In this document: piece after piece, positions 45,943 through 54,902 of the stretch
Numbering within the stretch: the stretch's first letter is position 1
Layout: the number at the start of each line of letters is the position of its first letter
DNA from: Paenibacillaceae bacterium ZCTH02-B3
GTDB lineage: Bacteria; Bacillota; Bacilli; Paenibacillales; Paenibacillaceae
Assembly (NCBI GenBank): GCA_002159065.1
Contig: LZRV01000052.1
Coordinates: 1-64,000 of the forward strand
Length of the DNA: 64,000 nucleotides
Direction: 5' to 3'
The notes under the pieces: generated by a model
What the model saw: the letters and a program-made list of their open reading frames with translations, nothing else
What the model was told of the DNA's origin: nothing
The model's database searches: none
Position numbers and translations under genes: made by a program

Positions 45943-46061
45943 ACGCGCGCAAACCGCGGGAACGAACGAACAGGCGCAAACGACGCAAACAAGCGCCAAT
46001 GCAAACGAAGACAGTGTGAAAATGAGGTCGGATCGGTTAAAATTGGGGTGGGATTGCGTCA

Positions 46062-46730
46062 ATGGACATCGTCACGGGGGAGGGAACGGCGATCGAACTG
46101 ACACCCCGTCAGCTGGACATCATCGAGCTGGTCCGCAAGCACGCTCCGATCACGGGGGAACAGATCGCGGAACTGCTCGGCGTGACCCGCCCCAGCATCC
46201 GGTCCGACCTCGGGCTTCTTGTCATGCTGGGCTATATCGACGCCAAACCCAAGGTCGGCTATTTCGCGGGCCCCAGGATGGAGGGAGGACTGATCGACGC
46301 CTCCCGCGTGGCCGACATGCGGGTGGGCGATGTCATGGGCGCGCCGGTCGTGATGCGCGAAACGGCCACCGTGGGCGACGCGGTGGTGACCCTGTTCCTC
46401 GAAGACGTGGGATCTCTTATCGTCGTGGATGCAAACGGTTACTTGGCGGGGATCGTATCCCGCAAGGATCTCCTGAAGGTTACCTTCGGCAACGCCCAGG
46501 CGCCCTCCGCGCCCCTCAGCATGGTGATGACGCGCTTTCCCAACGTGGTGACGGCGTCGCCCGACGAAACCGTGCGGGAAGCCATGGGCAAAATGATTGT
46601 CCGGGAAGTGGACGGCCTGCCCGTGGTCCGTCCGGCCGCCGAGGGTGACGGCTCCAAGCTGGAAGTGATCGGCAGAATCACGAAGACGACGCTGCTTCGT
46701 CTTTTCTACGACGCGGTCAAACTTGGCTGA
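46062..46730 (+). CDS. ccpN: CcpN-type regulator (HTH + two CBS domains)
   Basis: The product is 222 aa. An N-terminal winged helix-turn-helix (LTPRQLDIIELVRKHAPITG, LLGVTRPSIRSDL) precedes two CBS domains (about residues 85-140 and 150-215; VGDVMGAPVVMRE and MTRFPNVVTASPDETV). In Bacillus, CcpN represses gapB, pckA and the SR1 RNA on glycolytic carbon sources. In this window it stands next to gapB, an SR1P-like gene and ppdK, a set that CcpN or its relatives would be expected to govern. The ribosome site is weak. Confidence 0.92.
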   Translation: MDIVTGEGTAIELTPRQLDIIELVRKHAPITGEQIAELLGVTRPSIRSDLGLLVMLGYIDAKPKVGYFAGPRMEGGLIDASRVADMRVGDVMGAPVVMRETATVGDAVVTLFLEDVGSLIVVDANGYLAGIVSRKDLLKVTFGNAQAPSAPLSMVMTRFPNVVTASPDETVREAMGKMIVREVDGLPVVRPAAEGDGSKLEVIGRITKTTLLRLFYDAVKLG

Positions 46731-46736
46731 AGCCGT

Positions 46737-47294
46737 TCAATTCCAGACGTATCCGTGTTGTTTAAGCACCGCAAGGGCGTCCCGGATGTTCTGGTCCGGG
46801 AATTTGTCGCCCTTGATTTTTTTTACGCCTTCCACGATCGCTTCTTCCGTGAGGGGTTTGAGAATTTTCCCCAATTCTCCGGCCACAAAATCCGCTGTGG
46901 TGATGACTTCCAAATCATAAGGCGTCAGGGTGCCGAAATTCCGCAAAACGTATTCGATTTCCTGCGATTCCTTTTCAGACAGATGAGGATCTTCGATAAA
47001 TTCCTGCAGCTCCTCGATCAAACGGACGCGATGGTTCATTCCGTCGGGGACGATCTCCACGATCCCCTTAAGCTGCAAACTGTGTACGGTATCGTCCAAT
47101 TTCGAACTATAGGGGCCGTAATAGTGAATGGAATAATGAAAATCGGGACGGACCCCTCTTCTTCCGATCAGATAAACCAGCTTCTGCAAAGCTTTTTTGC
47201 CCGGGTATTGCAATTTGAAATCGGACATTTTCCGAAGGACGGTGACGACCAGTTCAACATGATTCATGTTCCTTACCCTTTCTCCTTCATTCAT
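46737..47294 (-). CDS. YwgA-like protein
   Basis: The product is 185 aa. The N-terminal half reads KMSDFKLQYPGKKALQKLVY, then SIHYYGPYSSKLDDTVHSL, which matches the YwgA-type (DUF4065/Panacea-like) fold pattern of a KLQKLxY helix followed by a YGPYS loop. Function unknown; proteins of this shape in other systems act as antitoxins or adaptors. Its ATG overlaps the HD gene's stop (ATGA). An ATG nine codons later (47267) is also possible. Base composition is much more AT-rich than the surrounding genes, as for its partner. Confidence 0.78.
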   Translation of the reverse strand: MNEGERVRNMNHVELVVTVLRKMSDFKLQYPGKKALQKLVYLIGRRGVRPDFHYSIHYYGPYSSKLDDTVHSLQLKGIVEIVPDGMNHRVRLIEELQEFIEDPHLSEKESQEIEYVLRNFGTLTPYDLEVITTADFVAGELGKILKPLTEEAIVEGVKKIKGDKFPDQNIRDALAVLKQHGYVWN

Positions 47295-48574
47295 TCGTCG
47301 GATTCCCTGTCTCTCATCAGTTTTTTAACCAACTGTTCAGCTTTTTCACTTATGTTTTCCTTTGCGTAGATTCTCATAATATTTATCGGTTCGGTCATTT
47401 TATTGATTATAGCGGATTGTTCGCTGATCGTGCTGGGTTTGTCGCTGTGACTCAAAATGATGGGAATCGCTTGTTCGCTGTCGATTTCATATTTCAGAGG
47501 TATTTTATGTGTCATTTTGTCCGCGGAATCGAACAGAAGCTGACCCTCTCCAAATTCCTCGGTCAATCTCTTTTTCGTTAAGTTATACCACCGTTTTTCA
47601 TGCACATTGGAATGGGTCGGCGTCTCGTATACGTTTCTCATGATTTTCCGGTTGATGATTCGATCCGCGCAATCATGATGCTTTTCGTCCTGTTTTAACA
47701 TCGCCCAGACTTTGGCGTCGTCCCATTCCAGGTATTCCTTCACCTCCTTCGGATAATTCCTTCCCGGAAGCCTGTCTCTCAAATAATCCACAAGCATCCG
47801 GTCCAGAAACCGTCTCGTTTTGTGAAAATAAACCTGGACAAACATGAAATATCGGGCGAGCACGAATTCTTCGAAGGCGTGGATGCCTCCTTTTTCAATG
47901 GCGAGGTAGACATGATTTCCTTGTTTGTATGCGGTCAGACAAGAGATCAGCCTGTCGATATCATATTTTCCGTAATTTACGCCGCAATAATGGGAATCTC
48001 TCAGCAAGTAATCCATTTTGTCGCAATCCAGTTCACTGTCCATAAACTTTCTCAGGAAAATGAAATCCGGGTTGCTGATGTTTTTCCCCCGGTAAACGGA
48101 ACAAATAAGCTCGGGTGTGATATCGAAATCACGGCCATATTTTTTTGTAAATTCGGCGCCAATTTCCTTGATGTAATCAGCAATTTCGGTTTCCATCACA
48201 ATGTTGTCCGTAAAATCTTCATGCTCCAACCCGTCGGGAAACACGGATTCGGAACCGTGCGAAAATGGTGCGTGACCCAAGTCGTGCGTCAAGGCCATCA
48301 ACCGCAAAATTTGCTCATACCATTCGGTTTTTTCTCTCGGGAAAAGATCTGCGCATTTCGCGACTACGGACCGGAATGATCGGGTGACCAAATGCATGAC
48401 CCCGTTGGAATGGCCAAATCGTGTATGCTCCGCACCGTGGTACACCAAATGGGTCAGCGCCAATTGCTTGATTCCCCGCAGCCTTTGAAAAGGTCTCGAA
48501 TCAATAATTTTTCTTTCCCAAGGCCGTACATCTATGTATCCATGCACAGGGTCGCGAAATTTGTATTCTTTCAT
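47291..48574 (-). CDS. HD-domain phosphohydrolase (dNTPase-like)
   Basis: The product is 427 aa. The metal-binding set is visible: His50 and His55 (EHTRFGHSNGV), His97-Asp98 (THDLGHAPFSH), and a later Asp in DSELDCDKMDYLL. The N-terminal RDPVHGYIDV and FQRLRGIKQL resemble the YwfO/EF1143 branch of deoxynucleotide triphosphohydrolases. It probably hydrolyses dNTPs or related nucleotides. The codons are strikingly AT-rich for this genome, suggesting transfer. A LexA-boxed sigma-A promoter lies 20 bp upstream. The YwgA-like gene follows with a 4-bp overlap. Confidence 0.85.
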   Translation of the reverse strand: MKEYKFRDPVHGYIDVRPWERKIIDSRPFQRLRGIKQLALTHLVYHGAEHTRFGHSNGVMHLVTRSFRSVVAKCADLFPREKTEWYEQILRLMALTHDLGHAPFSHGSESVFPDGLEHEDFTDNIVMETEIADYIKEIGAEFTKKYGRDFDITPELICSVYRGKNISNPDFIFLRKFMDSELDCDKMDYLLRDSHYCGVNYGKYDIDRLISCLTAYKQGNHVYLAIEKGGIHAFEEFVLARYFMFVQVYFHKTRRFLDRMLVDYLRDRLPGRNYPKEVKEYLEWDDAKVWAMLKQDEKHHDCADRIINRKIMRNVYETPTHSNVHEKRWYNLTKKRLTEEFGEGQLLFDSADKMTHKIPLKYEIDSEQAIPIILSHSDKPSTISEQSAIINKMTEPINIMRIYAKENISEKAEQLVKKLMRDRESDE

Positions 48575-48593
48575 GTCCGCTCACCTGGTTTTA

Positions 48594-48622
48594 AGTATAC
48601 CAAACGTATGTTCGCATGTAAA
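48594..48622 (-). promoter_or_regulatory. LexA/DinR-boxed promoter of the HD/YwgA cassette
   Basis: Read on the minus strand: -35 TTTACA, 17-bp spacer, -10 TATACT, with CGAACATACGTTTG (48601-48614) inside the spacer. It is the same as the promoter at 25434-25462 apart from two bases. SD AGGTGAG precedes the HD start. Confidence 0.85.
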
Positions 48623-48714
48623 CAGTTTCCATGGGGATTTTGGATGACGGAATAATTTCCCGTTTTCGGAGGAACGATATTCCCCTGATGGAAATGTCAG
48701 GGGAAGGTGGGGGC

Positions 48715-50241
48715 ATGCGCTGGCTGGCGAGGCTGCTGGCTTCCCTGCGGCAGGCGTCCGGAACGGACGGGGAACGGGAAAAACCCGGGACGGCGGGGGT
48801 GCCCGCCCGGCGTGCGGATGCGGAGAGCCTCAAACGGGCGTTCCAAAACATCCACGACGCCGAATGCGTGGAAATCGAAAACGACCGGCTGGGCAAAGCA
48901 ACCCTGCTGTACATTCGCTCGCTCATCGATATCCGGCAGCTGCAGGAGTTCGTCATCGCCCCCCTGCAAAACGCTTCGGGGGCCGATTTGCGGGATACGA
49001 TCCACGCGGCGCATCTCACCGAAATGGACAGTCCGGAACAGGCGGAAACCGCGGCGTTCAAGGGAGCGGTGATCGTGCTCGCCGGCGGCCGCCTGTGGAG
49101 CATCTCCCTTGCCAGCTCCCTGAGCCGGGCGGTGGAGCCGTCCAAGCAGGAAGCCGTCATCCACGGGCCGCAGGACAGCTTCACCGAACAGGTGGAAAAC
49201 AACCTGACGCTGATCCGCCGCCGGCTGGCCGCATCCAGCCTGAAATCGGAACGGTTCCTGGTGGGCGGCCTGTCCCATACCACCGTCATCCTGCTTTACG
49301 TCGAAAGCCTGACCAATCCCGAATTGGTCCGGATCGCGCGGGAAAAGACGGCCGCCGTCCGGTCGGACGCCATCTTCGATTCGTCGCACCTGTCGCAGTT
49401 CATGGAGGACCACATCCACAGCGTGTTTCCCCAGTTCCAGCAGACGGACCGCCCGGACGCGGCGGCGGCCGCGCTGGCCAGCGGCAAGGTGGTGTGGCTG
49501 GTCGAGAACACGCCTTTCGCCCTGATCGCGCCCATCACCTTTTTCGACCTGTTCCAGTCCCCGGAAGACTACATCCATCGCTGGCCGGTGGCCAGCTTCC
49601 TGAGGGGCGTGCGGTTTTTCGCCTTTCTGTTCGCCATGTTTCTCATCCCGTTTTATGTGGCCATCACCATGCACCATTACCAGATGGTGCCGCTGGACCT
49701 GCTTTTTGTGGTGCTGGAGTCGCGCAGCGAGATTCCGTTCAACCCGTTCTGGGAAGCGCTGTTCATGATGCTCGTCCTCGAAATCCTGAAAGAGGCGAGT
49801 CTCCGGATGCCGTCCAAATCCGGCCAGACGCTGGGCATCGTGGGCGGCATTGTCATCGGGCAGGCGGGGGTGGAGGCCAACATCGCCAGCAATCTTCTGA
49901 TCATCCACGTGGCCGTGACGGCGATCGCCTCGTTTCTCATTCCCAACTATCTGATGACCAACTCCAGCAAGCTGATCCAGTTCGGCCTGCTCCTGCTGGC
50001 GGCGTGGCTCGGCCTGTGGGGCATCACCCTCGGCCTGATCCTGGTGCTCATCCACCTGAACGGCCTGACGTCGCTGAAGCAGCCGTATTTCGCCCCGCTT
50101 TCGCCGTTTTACGGCGCCGACTGGAAAGACACCATCGTGCGCCTGCCGCTGAAGCGGATGTCCCGGCGTCCCGCCTATCTGAAGCCCGCGAACCCGTGGC
50201 GGTTCGGGGCCGGCAGCGGCCGTCCGGAACGGAAGGGATGA
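48715..50241 (+). CDS. Spore germination protein, GerA/GerKA (A subunit) family
   Basis: The product is about 508 aa. A large soluble N-terminal domain (about residues 20-270) precedes four to five membrane helices. Family signatures are ENTPFALIAPITFFDLFQSP, SVEDY-like PEDYIHRWPVASFLR, and SRSEIPFNPFWEAL. I chose the ATG at 48715 because AAGGTGGGGG lies directly upstream; the frame is open from 48631. With the next two genes it encodes a nutrient germinant receptor in the spore inner membrane. The order A-B-C is as in gerA. Confidence 0.93.
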   Translation: MRWLARLLASLRQASGTDGEREKPGTAGVPARRADAESLKRAFQNIHDAECVEIENDRLGKATLLYIRSLIDIRQLQEFVIAPLQNASGADLRDTIHAAHLTEMDSPEQAETAAFKGAVIVLAGGRLWSISLASSLSRAVEPSKQEAVIHGPQDSFTEQVENNLTLIRRRLAASSLKSERFLVGGLSHTTVILLYVESLTNPELVRIAREKTAAVRSDAIFDSSHLSQFMEDHIHSVFPQFQQTDRPDAAAAALASGKVVWLVENTPFALIAPITFFDLFQSPEDYIHRWPVASFLRGVRFFAFLFAMFLIPFYVAITMHHYQMVPLDLLFVVLESRSEIPFNPFWEALFMMLVLEILKEASLRMPSKSGQTLGIVGGIVIGQAGVEANIASNLLIIHVAVTAIASFLIPNYLMTNSSKLIQFGLLLLAAWLGLWGITLGLILVLIHLNGLTSLKQPYFAPLSPFYGADWKDTIVRLPLKRMSRRPAYLKPANPWRFGAGSGRPERKG

Positions 50242-51383
50242 GCCGCGGGATGCGGGCGGAAGAACGCGGGGCGGCCGGCGGCCTTTGGCCGGCTTCCCTT
50301 GGGTGGCTGTTTGTCAACCGGCTCCAGGTGGTGCTCTACATCCTTGTTTTGCCCCATGTGCTGCTGTATCCGTATATGATCTGGGCGATCGTGATCGTCG
50401 GCTTCCTTTCCCATTTCAATTTGCGTCTGCTGGCCGGATGGCTGCGGACGGAAGAAGCGCGCCTCGGATACGAAGGGTTCGTCCGGCTGCTGGGGGAACG
50501 GGCGACCCGGGCGCTGGCCGTTCCCGGCGCCGCCGCCCTTTTGCTGGACAGCGCGATCGTGACCCTCGACTATCTGGAAGTGGCGCATCACGTGCTGTTT
50601 CCGTCGGTGAGCAGGCTGACGCTGCTTCCCCTTCTGTGGCTGGCGTCGTTCTATCTGGCGGGGCAGGGGATGCTTCTCGCCGGAAGGTTTGTCGTCATGG
50701 CCTTCATCGGATCCGTATGGATCGCGGCGCTGTTCATCCAGTTTCTTTTTCCGCCCGCCGCGGAATATCGTTTATTGCTGCCGGTTTTTCCGAAAGAACC
50801 GTGCGGAGACCTGGCGCTCATCCTGCCCGCGCTGTGGGCCGCCCTGTCCGGACCCCAGTATCTCGCCTTTGCCGGCCGCCGGTTCGCCCCCGCCGGCCGC
50901 ATGTTCCGCTGGCTGGCCCTGGGCAATGCGCTCACCGTCCTGGAATACATCGTCTTTTTCCTGGCGGTCACGCTGTCTTTCGGGACGGAATACATGCGAA
51001 AGATCGATTATCCCGTCGTCCAGCTGATCCGGTATATCCAGCTGCCGTTCTTCGAACGCCTGGAGACCGTCGTAATTCCGGCCCACATGATCCTCTACGT
51101 GTTTCTGGACGCGTTTTTCATCCTGTTTCTGCGCGACGCCCTGCGCGTGGCCGCCGGCGCGGCCCGGAAGCCGGAGCGTCCGGGTTGGCTGACGGCCGCG
51201 GCCTTCCTGTGGGTGGCTGTTGTCTACGTGATCGGCAGGTTTTTCTGGACGAACGAAACGCAGCACCGTCTCTGGATCCACGTGCACGTCTGGCTGGCCG
51301 GCGCCCTGTACGCCCTGGTTCCGTCGTTTCTGGCGCTGGCGGCCGCGCGGCGGAGAAGAAGGAGCGACAGAACGCTGACATGA
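50238..51383 (+). CDS. Spore germination protein, GerAB/GerKB (B subunit) family
   Basis: The product is 381 aa with about ten membrane helices (amino-acid permease superfamily fold, LeuT-like). It shows LSHFNLRLLAGWLRTEE and IRYIQLPFFERLETVVIPAH, typical of GerAB proteins. In B. subtilis, the B subunit forms the nutrient-binding site. The ATG overlaps the A-subunit stop (ATGA), and its own stop overlaps the C-subunit start. Confidence 0.93.
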   Translation: MSRGMRAEERGAAGGLWPASLGWLFVNRLQVVLYILVLPHVLLYPYMIWAIVIVGFLSHFNLRLLAGWLRTEEARLGYEGFVRLLGERATRALAVPGAAALLLDSAIVTLDYLEVAHHVLFPSVSRLTLLPLLWLASFYLAGQGMLLAGRFVVMAFIGSVWIAALFIQFLFPPAAEYRLLLPVFPKEPCGDLALILPALWAALSGPQYLAFAGRRFAPAGRMFRWLALGNALTVLEYIVFFLAVTLSFGTEYMRKIDYPVVQLIRYIQLPFFERLETVVIPAHMILYVFLDAFFILFLRDALRVAAGAARKPERPGWLTAAAFLWVAVVYVIGRFFWTNETQHRLWIHVHVWLAGALYALVPSFLALAAARRRRRSDRTLT

Positions 51384-52447
51384 GAGCCCTGGCCGCTTTG
51401 GCAACGGCGCTGATCCTGGCCGGCTGTGCCTGGATCGATCCCGCGACCAATGTGGTGGAAGAGATTTCGCCCACCATCCTGATGTATTTGCACCTGAACG
51501 AAGATTCCGAACTGGAAAGCACCATCGTCGTACCCGCCGTGAAAAACGAACAAAAACAGGTGCTGACCGCCAGGGGGAAAACATTGAAGGAAACCCGGCA
51601 GAAACTGAACTTCGGCTACAGCCGTGAGTTCAAGAGCGGGCAGCTGCGGATGCTGTTTTTGTCGGAAGAGCTGGCCCGTAAGGGGATCATCCGGTGCCTG
51701 AACACGCTGTTGCTCGACCAGGAGATTTCGGACCGCATGTACCTGGCCGTCGTGCGGGGGGATTTCACCGGCTTATTGCGGAAACAGATCCAGGAGCAGA
51801 AAAATTACGACCGGATCCTGTACAAGCGGTTCCGGCACTATAAACATCAAGTGACTTCCCAAAACCTGCATTTTTTCCTCAGGGAGTATTATTCGCCCTA
51901 TGCCGATCCCCGGCTTCCGCTGTTCGAGGTGCGGGACGGGCAGCTGGTCTATTCGGGCACCGCCCTGTTTCTCGATGACCGGATGGTCGGGGCGATCCCG
52001 GGAGAAGCGGACGCGTTTTTTCAAATGATCGATAACGGCAAGGGCTACTTTCCCAACATCACGTCTCCGGAACACGACGTGGTGCTGGGCAAGGTGACCA
52101 CGGCCCGGAAAATCAAATATGACGCGAAAAACGAGAGGATCGTGATCACCGTGCACCTCGAAGGGCAGGTGGACGAATACACGGGAGACCTGAATCTGGG
52201 CGACCCGCAAGAGGCGGAGCGGTTCATGCGCGGGCTGAAGGAAGACCTGGAAGCGCGCATCCTGGAGGTGGTCCGATCGCTGCAGGAGCTGTCCGTCGAT
52301 CCGCTGCGGGCGGGACTGTCGACGGTGACCCTTTTTCGCGAGCGGTTTCCCGGCGGCGAATGGCGAAAGCGTTGGCCGGAGCTAACGGTCACTGTGCGGG
52401 TGGATCTCGGACTGTCCAATCTGGGCATGAGCAAGCCGGAGGAATGA
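51380..52447 (+). CDS. Spore germination lipoprotein, GerAC/GerKC (C subunit) family
   Basis: The product is 355 aa. Short lipoprotein signal with lipobox ILAGCA (Cys about residue 16). The family pattern is present as QLRMLFLSEELARKGI and YSGTALFLDDRMVG, and the C-terminal Ger domain as DPLRAGLSTVTLFRERFPG. The start overlaps the B-subunit stop (ATGA). It completes the receptor operon. The gap to the ABC genes is AT-rich and may hold a promoter. Confidence 0.94.
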   Translation: MRALAALATALILAGCAWIDPATNVVEEISPTILMYLHLNEDSELESTIVVPAVKNEQKQVLTARGKTLKETRQKLNFGYSREFKSGQLRMLFLSEELARKGIIRCLNTLLLDQEISDRMYLAVVRGDFTGLLRKQIQEQKNYDRILYKRFRHYKHQVTSQNLHFFLREYYSPYADPRLPLFEVRDGQLVYSGTALFLDDRMVGAIPGEADAFFQMIDNGKGYFPNITSPEHDVVLGKVTTARKIKYDAKNERIVITVHLEGQVDEYTGDLNLGDPQEAERFMRGLKEDLEARILEVVRSLQELSVDPLRAGLSTVTLFRERFPGGEWRKRWPELTVTVRVDLGLSNLGMSKPEE

Positions 52448-52553
52448 AAATATGTTCTTTTGAAAAAAATGAAATTTTTTTTTATTATTGCCGTAATAGA
52501 AATGGGGTCGACAGGATCCTGTTCAGGCTTGGAAAAGGAGGAATCGCGGCAGG

Positions 52554-53456
52554 ATGAAACCGCTCGTGATCGAGCAGGTCGTCAAGCAATACGGCGAGAA
52601 GATCGCCGTAAACAGTCTCAGCTTCGAAGTGTCGGAGGGTGAAATCTACGGCCTCCTGGGCGCCAACGGGGCCGGCAAGACAACCACGATGCGCATGATT
52701 CTGGGGCTCATCATGCCTGATCGCGGCGAAATTCGCTATTTCGGCAAATCCTACGGTTCGGAGCAGCTGCGCATGATGGGCTATTTGCCCGAGGAGCGCG
52801 GGTTGTATCCGAAGCTGAAGGTGTCGGATCAGCTCATCTACCTCGGGCAGCTCCGCGGCATGTCCCGCGCCGAGGCCGACCGGAGCCTGCGCGAGTGGCT
52901 GGGGAGATTCCAGGTCGAGGATTATTACAACCGGAGAGTGGAAGAGCTGTCCAAGGGGAACCAGCAGAAGATCCAGTTCATCGCCGCCGTCATCCACCGT
53001 CCGAAGATTCTCATCCTGGACGAAGCGTTCAGCGGCCTGGATCCGGTCAACGTCGAGCTGCTCAAGTCGGCGGTGAAGGAACTGCGCGACCAGGGCATCA
53101 GCATGGTGTTTTCCACGCACCGCATGGAGCACGTGGAGGAGCTGTGCCGCAACATCACCATCCTGGACCGGTCCCGGACGATGCTTCAGGGGTCGCTGCG
53201 GGACATCAAACGGAAGTTCCCCAGGGAGCGGGTGGTTCTGGAGACGGAAGGCGAAGTGCACGGGCTCGAAAGCCTGCCGGACATCCGCTCGGTGCGGCGC
53301 ACGGAGACGGGATACGAGATCTTCATCGCCCGCGAGGACGCCGCCCAGAACATCCTGCGCCACGCCATGGCGCAGGCGCCGGTGCGGCGCTTCGAACTCA
53401 TGGAGCCGACGCTGAACGAAATCTTCATCAAAACGGTGGGTGAGCGGAATGAATAG
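52554..53456 (+). CDS. ABC transporter ATP-binding protein, NatA-like
   Basis: The product is 300 aa. Walker A GANGAGKTT, Q-loop and signature LSKGNQQKIQFIAAV, and Walker B ILILDEAFSGLDPV are present. The C-terminal extension of about 80 aa (ERVVLETEGEVHGLE) is typical of ABC-2 exporters related to NatA. It is translated with the permease, which starts 8 bp before its stop. Start has AAAGGAGG upstream. Na+ export is possible but unproven. Confidence 0.9.
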   Translation: MKPLVIEQVVKQYGEKIAVNSLSFEVSEGEIYGLLGANGAGKTTTMRMILGLIMPDRGEIRYFGKSYGSEQLRMMGYLPEERGLYPKLKVSDQLIYLGQLRGMSRAEADRSLREWLGRFQVEDYYNRRVEELSKGNQQKIQFIAAVIHRPKILILDEAFSGLDPVNVELLKSAVKELRDQGISMVFSTHRMEHVEELCRNITILDRSRTMLQGSLRDIKRKFPRERVVLETEGEVHGLESLPDIRSVRRTETGYEIFIAREDAAQNILRHAMAQAPVRRFELMEPTLNEIFIKTVGERNE

Positions 53457-54738
53457 CCTGTGGACCGTGATGGCCTTCACCCTGCGCAACAAGCTGCGGA
53501 GCAAGGCCTACATCTGGACGACGGTCACCATTGCCCTCCTGCTCATGGTGGGAGCCAACCTTCCCTATATCCTGGAACGGCTGAACGCGGGCGGTTCCAA
53601 CGAACCGAAACCCGTCGGATACATAGAAGGCGCCTATCCGGAAATCGTGCAAGGGCTGGAAGCTTTCTTCGCCAGGCAGGAAAATCCGGCCATCCGCCTC
53701 GTGGCCATTCCTTCCGGCGGTTCGCCCCAGGCCGACGAAGCGGCGCTGCGCCAGGCGGTGGAAGACGAGATGGTCAAAGGGTACCTGACGTTTGCGGACC
53801 GTCCGGAAACCGGGTTCCCGGAAGTGGTCTTCCATTCGTCGTCCCTGACGAATTTCTCGCTCGCGGACAGCCTGCGCGTCGGCCTGGAAAGCGTCAAGGC
53901 CGAAATGGTGTTCCGCAACGTGCAGCTGAGCGAAGCCGAGCGGGCCTTGCTGGCCGCGCCCGTTGCCGTGCACACTCTGCTGGTGTCGTCGGACGGGGAA
54001 GGGGGCAGAACCGCCGCCGATCAGGCCGTGGTCATGGCGCTGACGTACGCCCTCATCATTCTGCTGTTCATGGCCGTCACGATCACCGGCCAGCTGGTGG
54101 CCACGGAAATCACCGCGGAGAAAAGCTCCCGCGTCATGGAAATCCTGATCACCAGCGTGAAACCTCTCACGCAGATGTTCGGCAAGATCCTCGGCACGTT
54201 TTTCGCCGGCATCATCCAGATCGTCGTGCTGGTTGCGGTGTTCGTCATCAGCCTGTTGATGCCGCACAACCGGGGGGCGCTCGATGCGCTGGGAATCCGG
54301 CTTGACGCGGTGGAACCGCAACTTTTGGCGTATGCGATCTTTTTCTATCTGGCCGGATACTTTCTGTATGCGACGCTGTTTGCCGCGATCGGTTCCATCG
54401 TCAGCCGCACGGAGGAGCTGGGCCAGGCGACCACGCCCGTCATGATCCTGTCGATGGTCGGCTTCTATATCGCCATTTTCAGCCTGCAAAATCCGAAAAG
54501 CCCGCTGGTCGTCATCGGATCGTACTTTCCGTTCTTCACGCCGTTCCTCATGTTCGAGCGCATCGGCCTGGCCGATCCGCAGGCGTGGGAGATCGCGCTG
54601 TCCATCGGCATCCTGCTGGCCTCCATCCTGCTGTTTGGCTGGCTGGCGGCGAAGATCTACCGCGTCGGCGTGCTGATGTACGGCAAGCGTCCTTCGATCA
54701 AAGAACTGGTGAAAGCGATGAAGGCGTACAAGGTGTAA
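53449..54738 (+). CDS. ABC-2 type permease, NatB-like
   Basis: The product is 429 aa. A first membrane helix near the N-terminus is followed by a large extracellular segment (about residues 40-195), then five helices. Pattern is that of NatB/ABC2_membrane_3 (TAEKSSRVMEILITSVKP). I prefer the ATG at 53449 over the GTG three codons earlier because GGTGAG lies between them. Works with the ATPase upstream. No regulator is next to it. Confidence 0.88.
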   Translation: MNSLWTVMAFTLRNKLRSKAYIWTTVTIALLLMVGANLPYILERLNAGGSNEPKPVGYIEGAYPEIVQGLEAFFARQENPAIRLVAIPSGGSPQADEAALRQAVEDEMVKGYLTFADRPETGFPEVVFHSSSLTNFSLADSLRVGLESVKAEMVFRNVQLSEAERALLAAPVAVHTLLVSSDGEGGRTAADQAVVMALTYALIILLFMAVTITGQLVATEITAEKSSRVMEILITSVKPLTQMFGKILGTFFAGIIQIVVLVAVFVISLLMPHNRGALDALGIRLDAVEPQLLAYAIFFYLAGYFLYATLFAAIGSIVSRTEELGQATTPVMILSMVGFYIAIFSLQNPKSPLVVIGSYFPFFTPFLMFERIGLADPQAWEIALSIGILLASILLFGWLAAKIYRVGVLMYGKRPSIKELVKAMKAYKV

Positions 54739-54902
54739 GGTGTTGGCGGTTGCGGGGCGTTCCGCCCGGGAAACGTGCCCGGCGCGGGCGCCCGCGAATA
54801 TTGTATGTTCGGCGAATCATGTTTCTGGAAGACTTTCGAACGGCTTTATAAAATGAGAGTAAAACCCCATGCCCATTGAGCCTTGGAGGCGGAGGAACAG
54901 AC

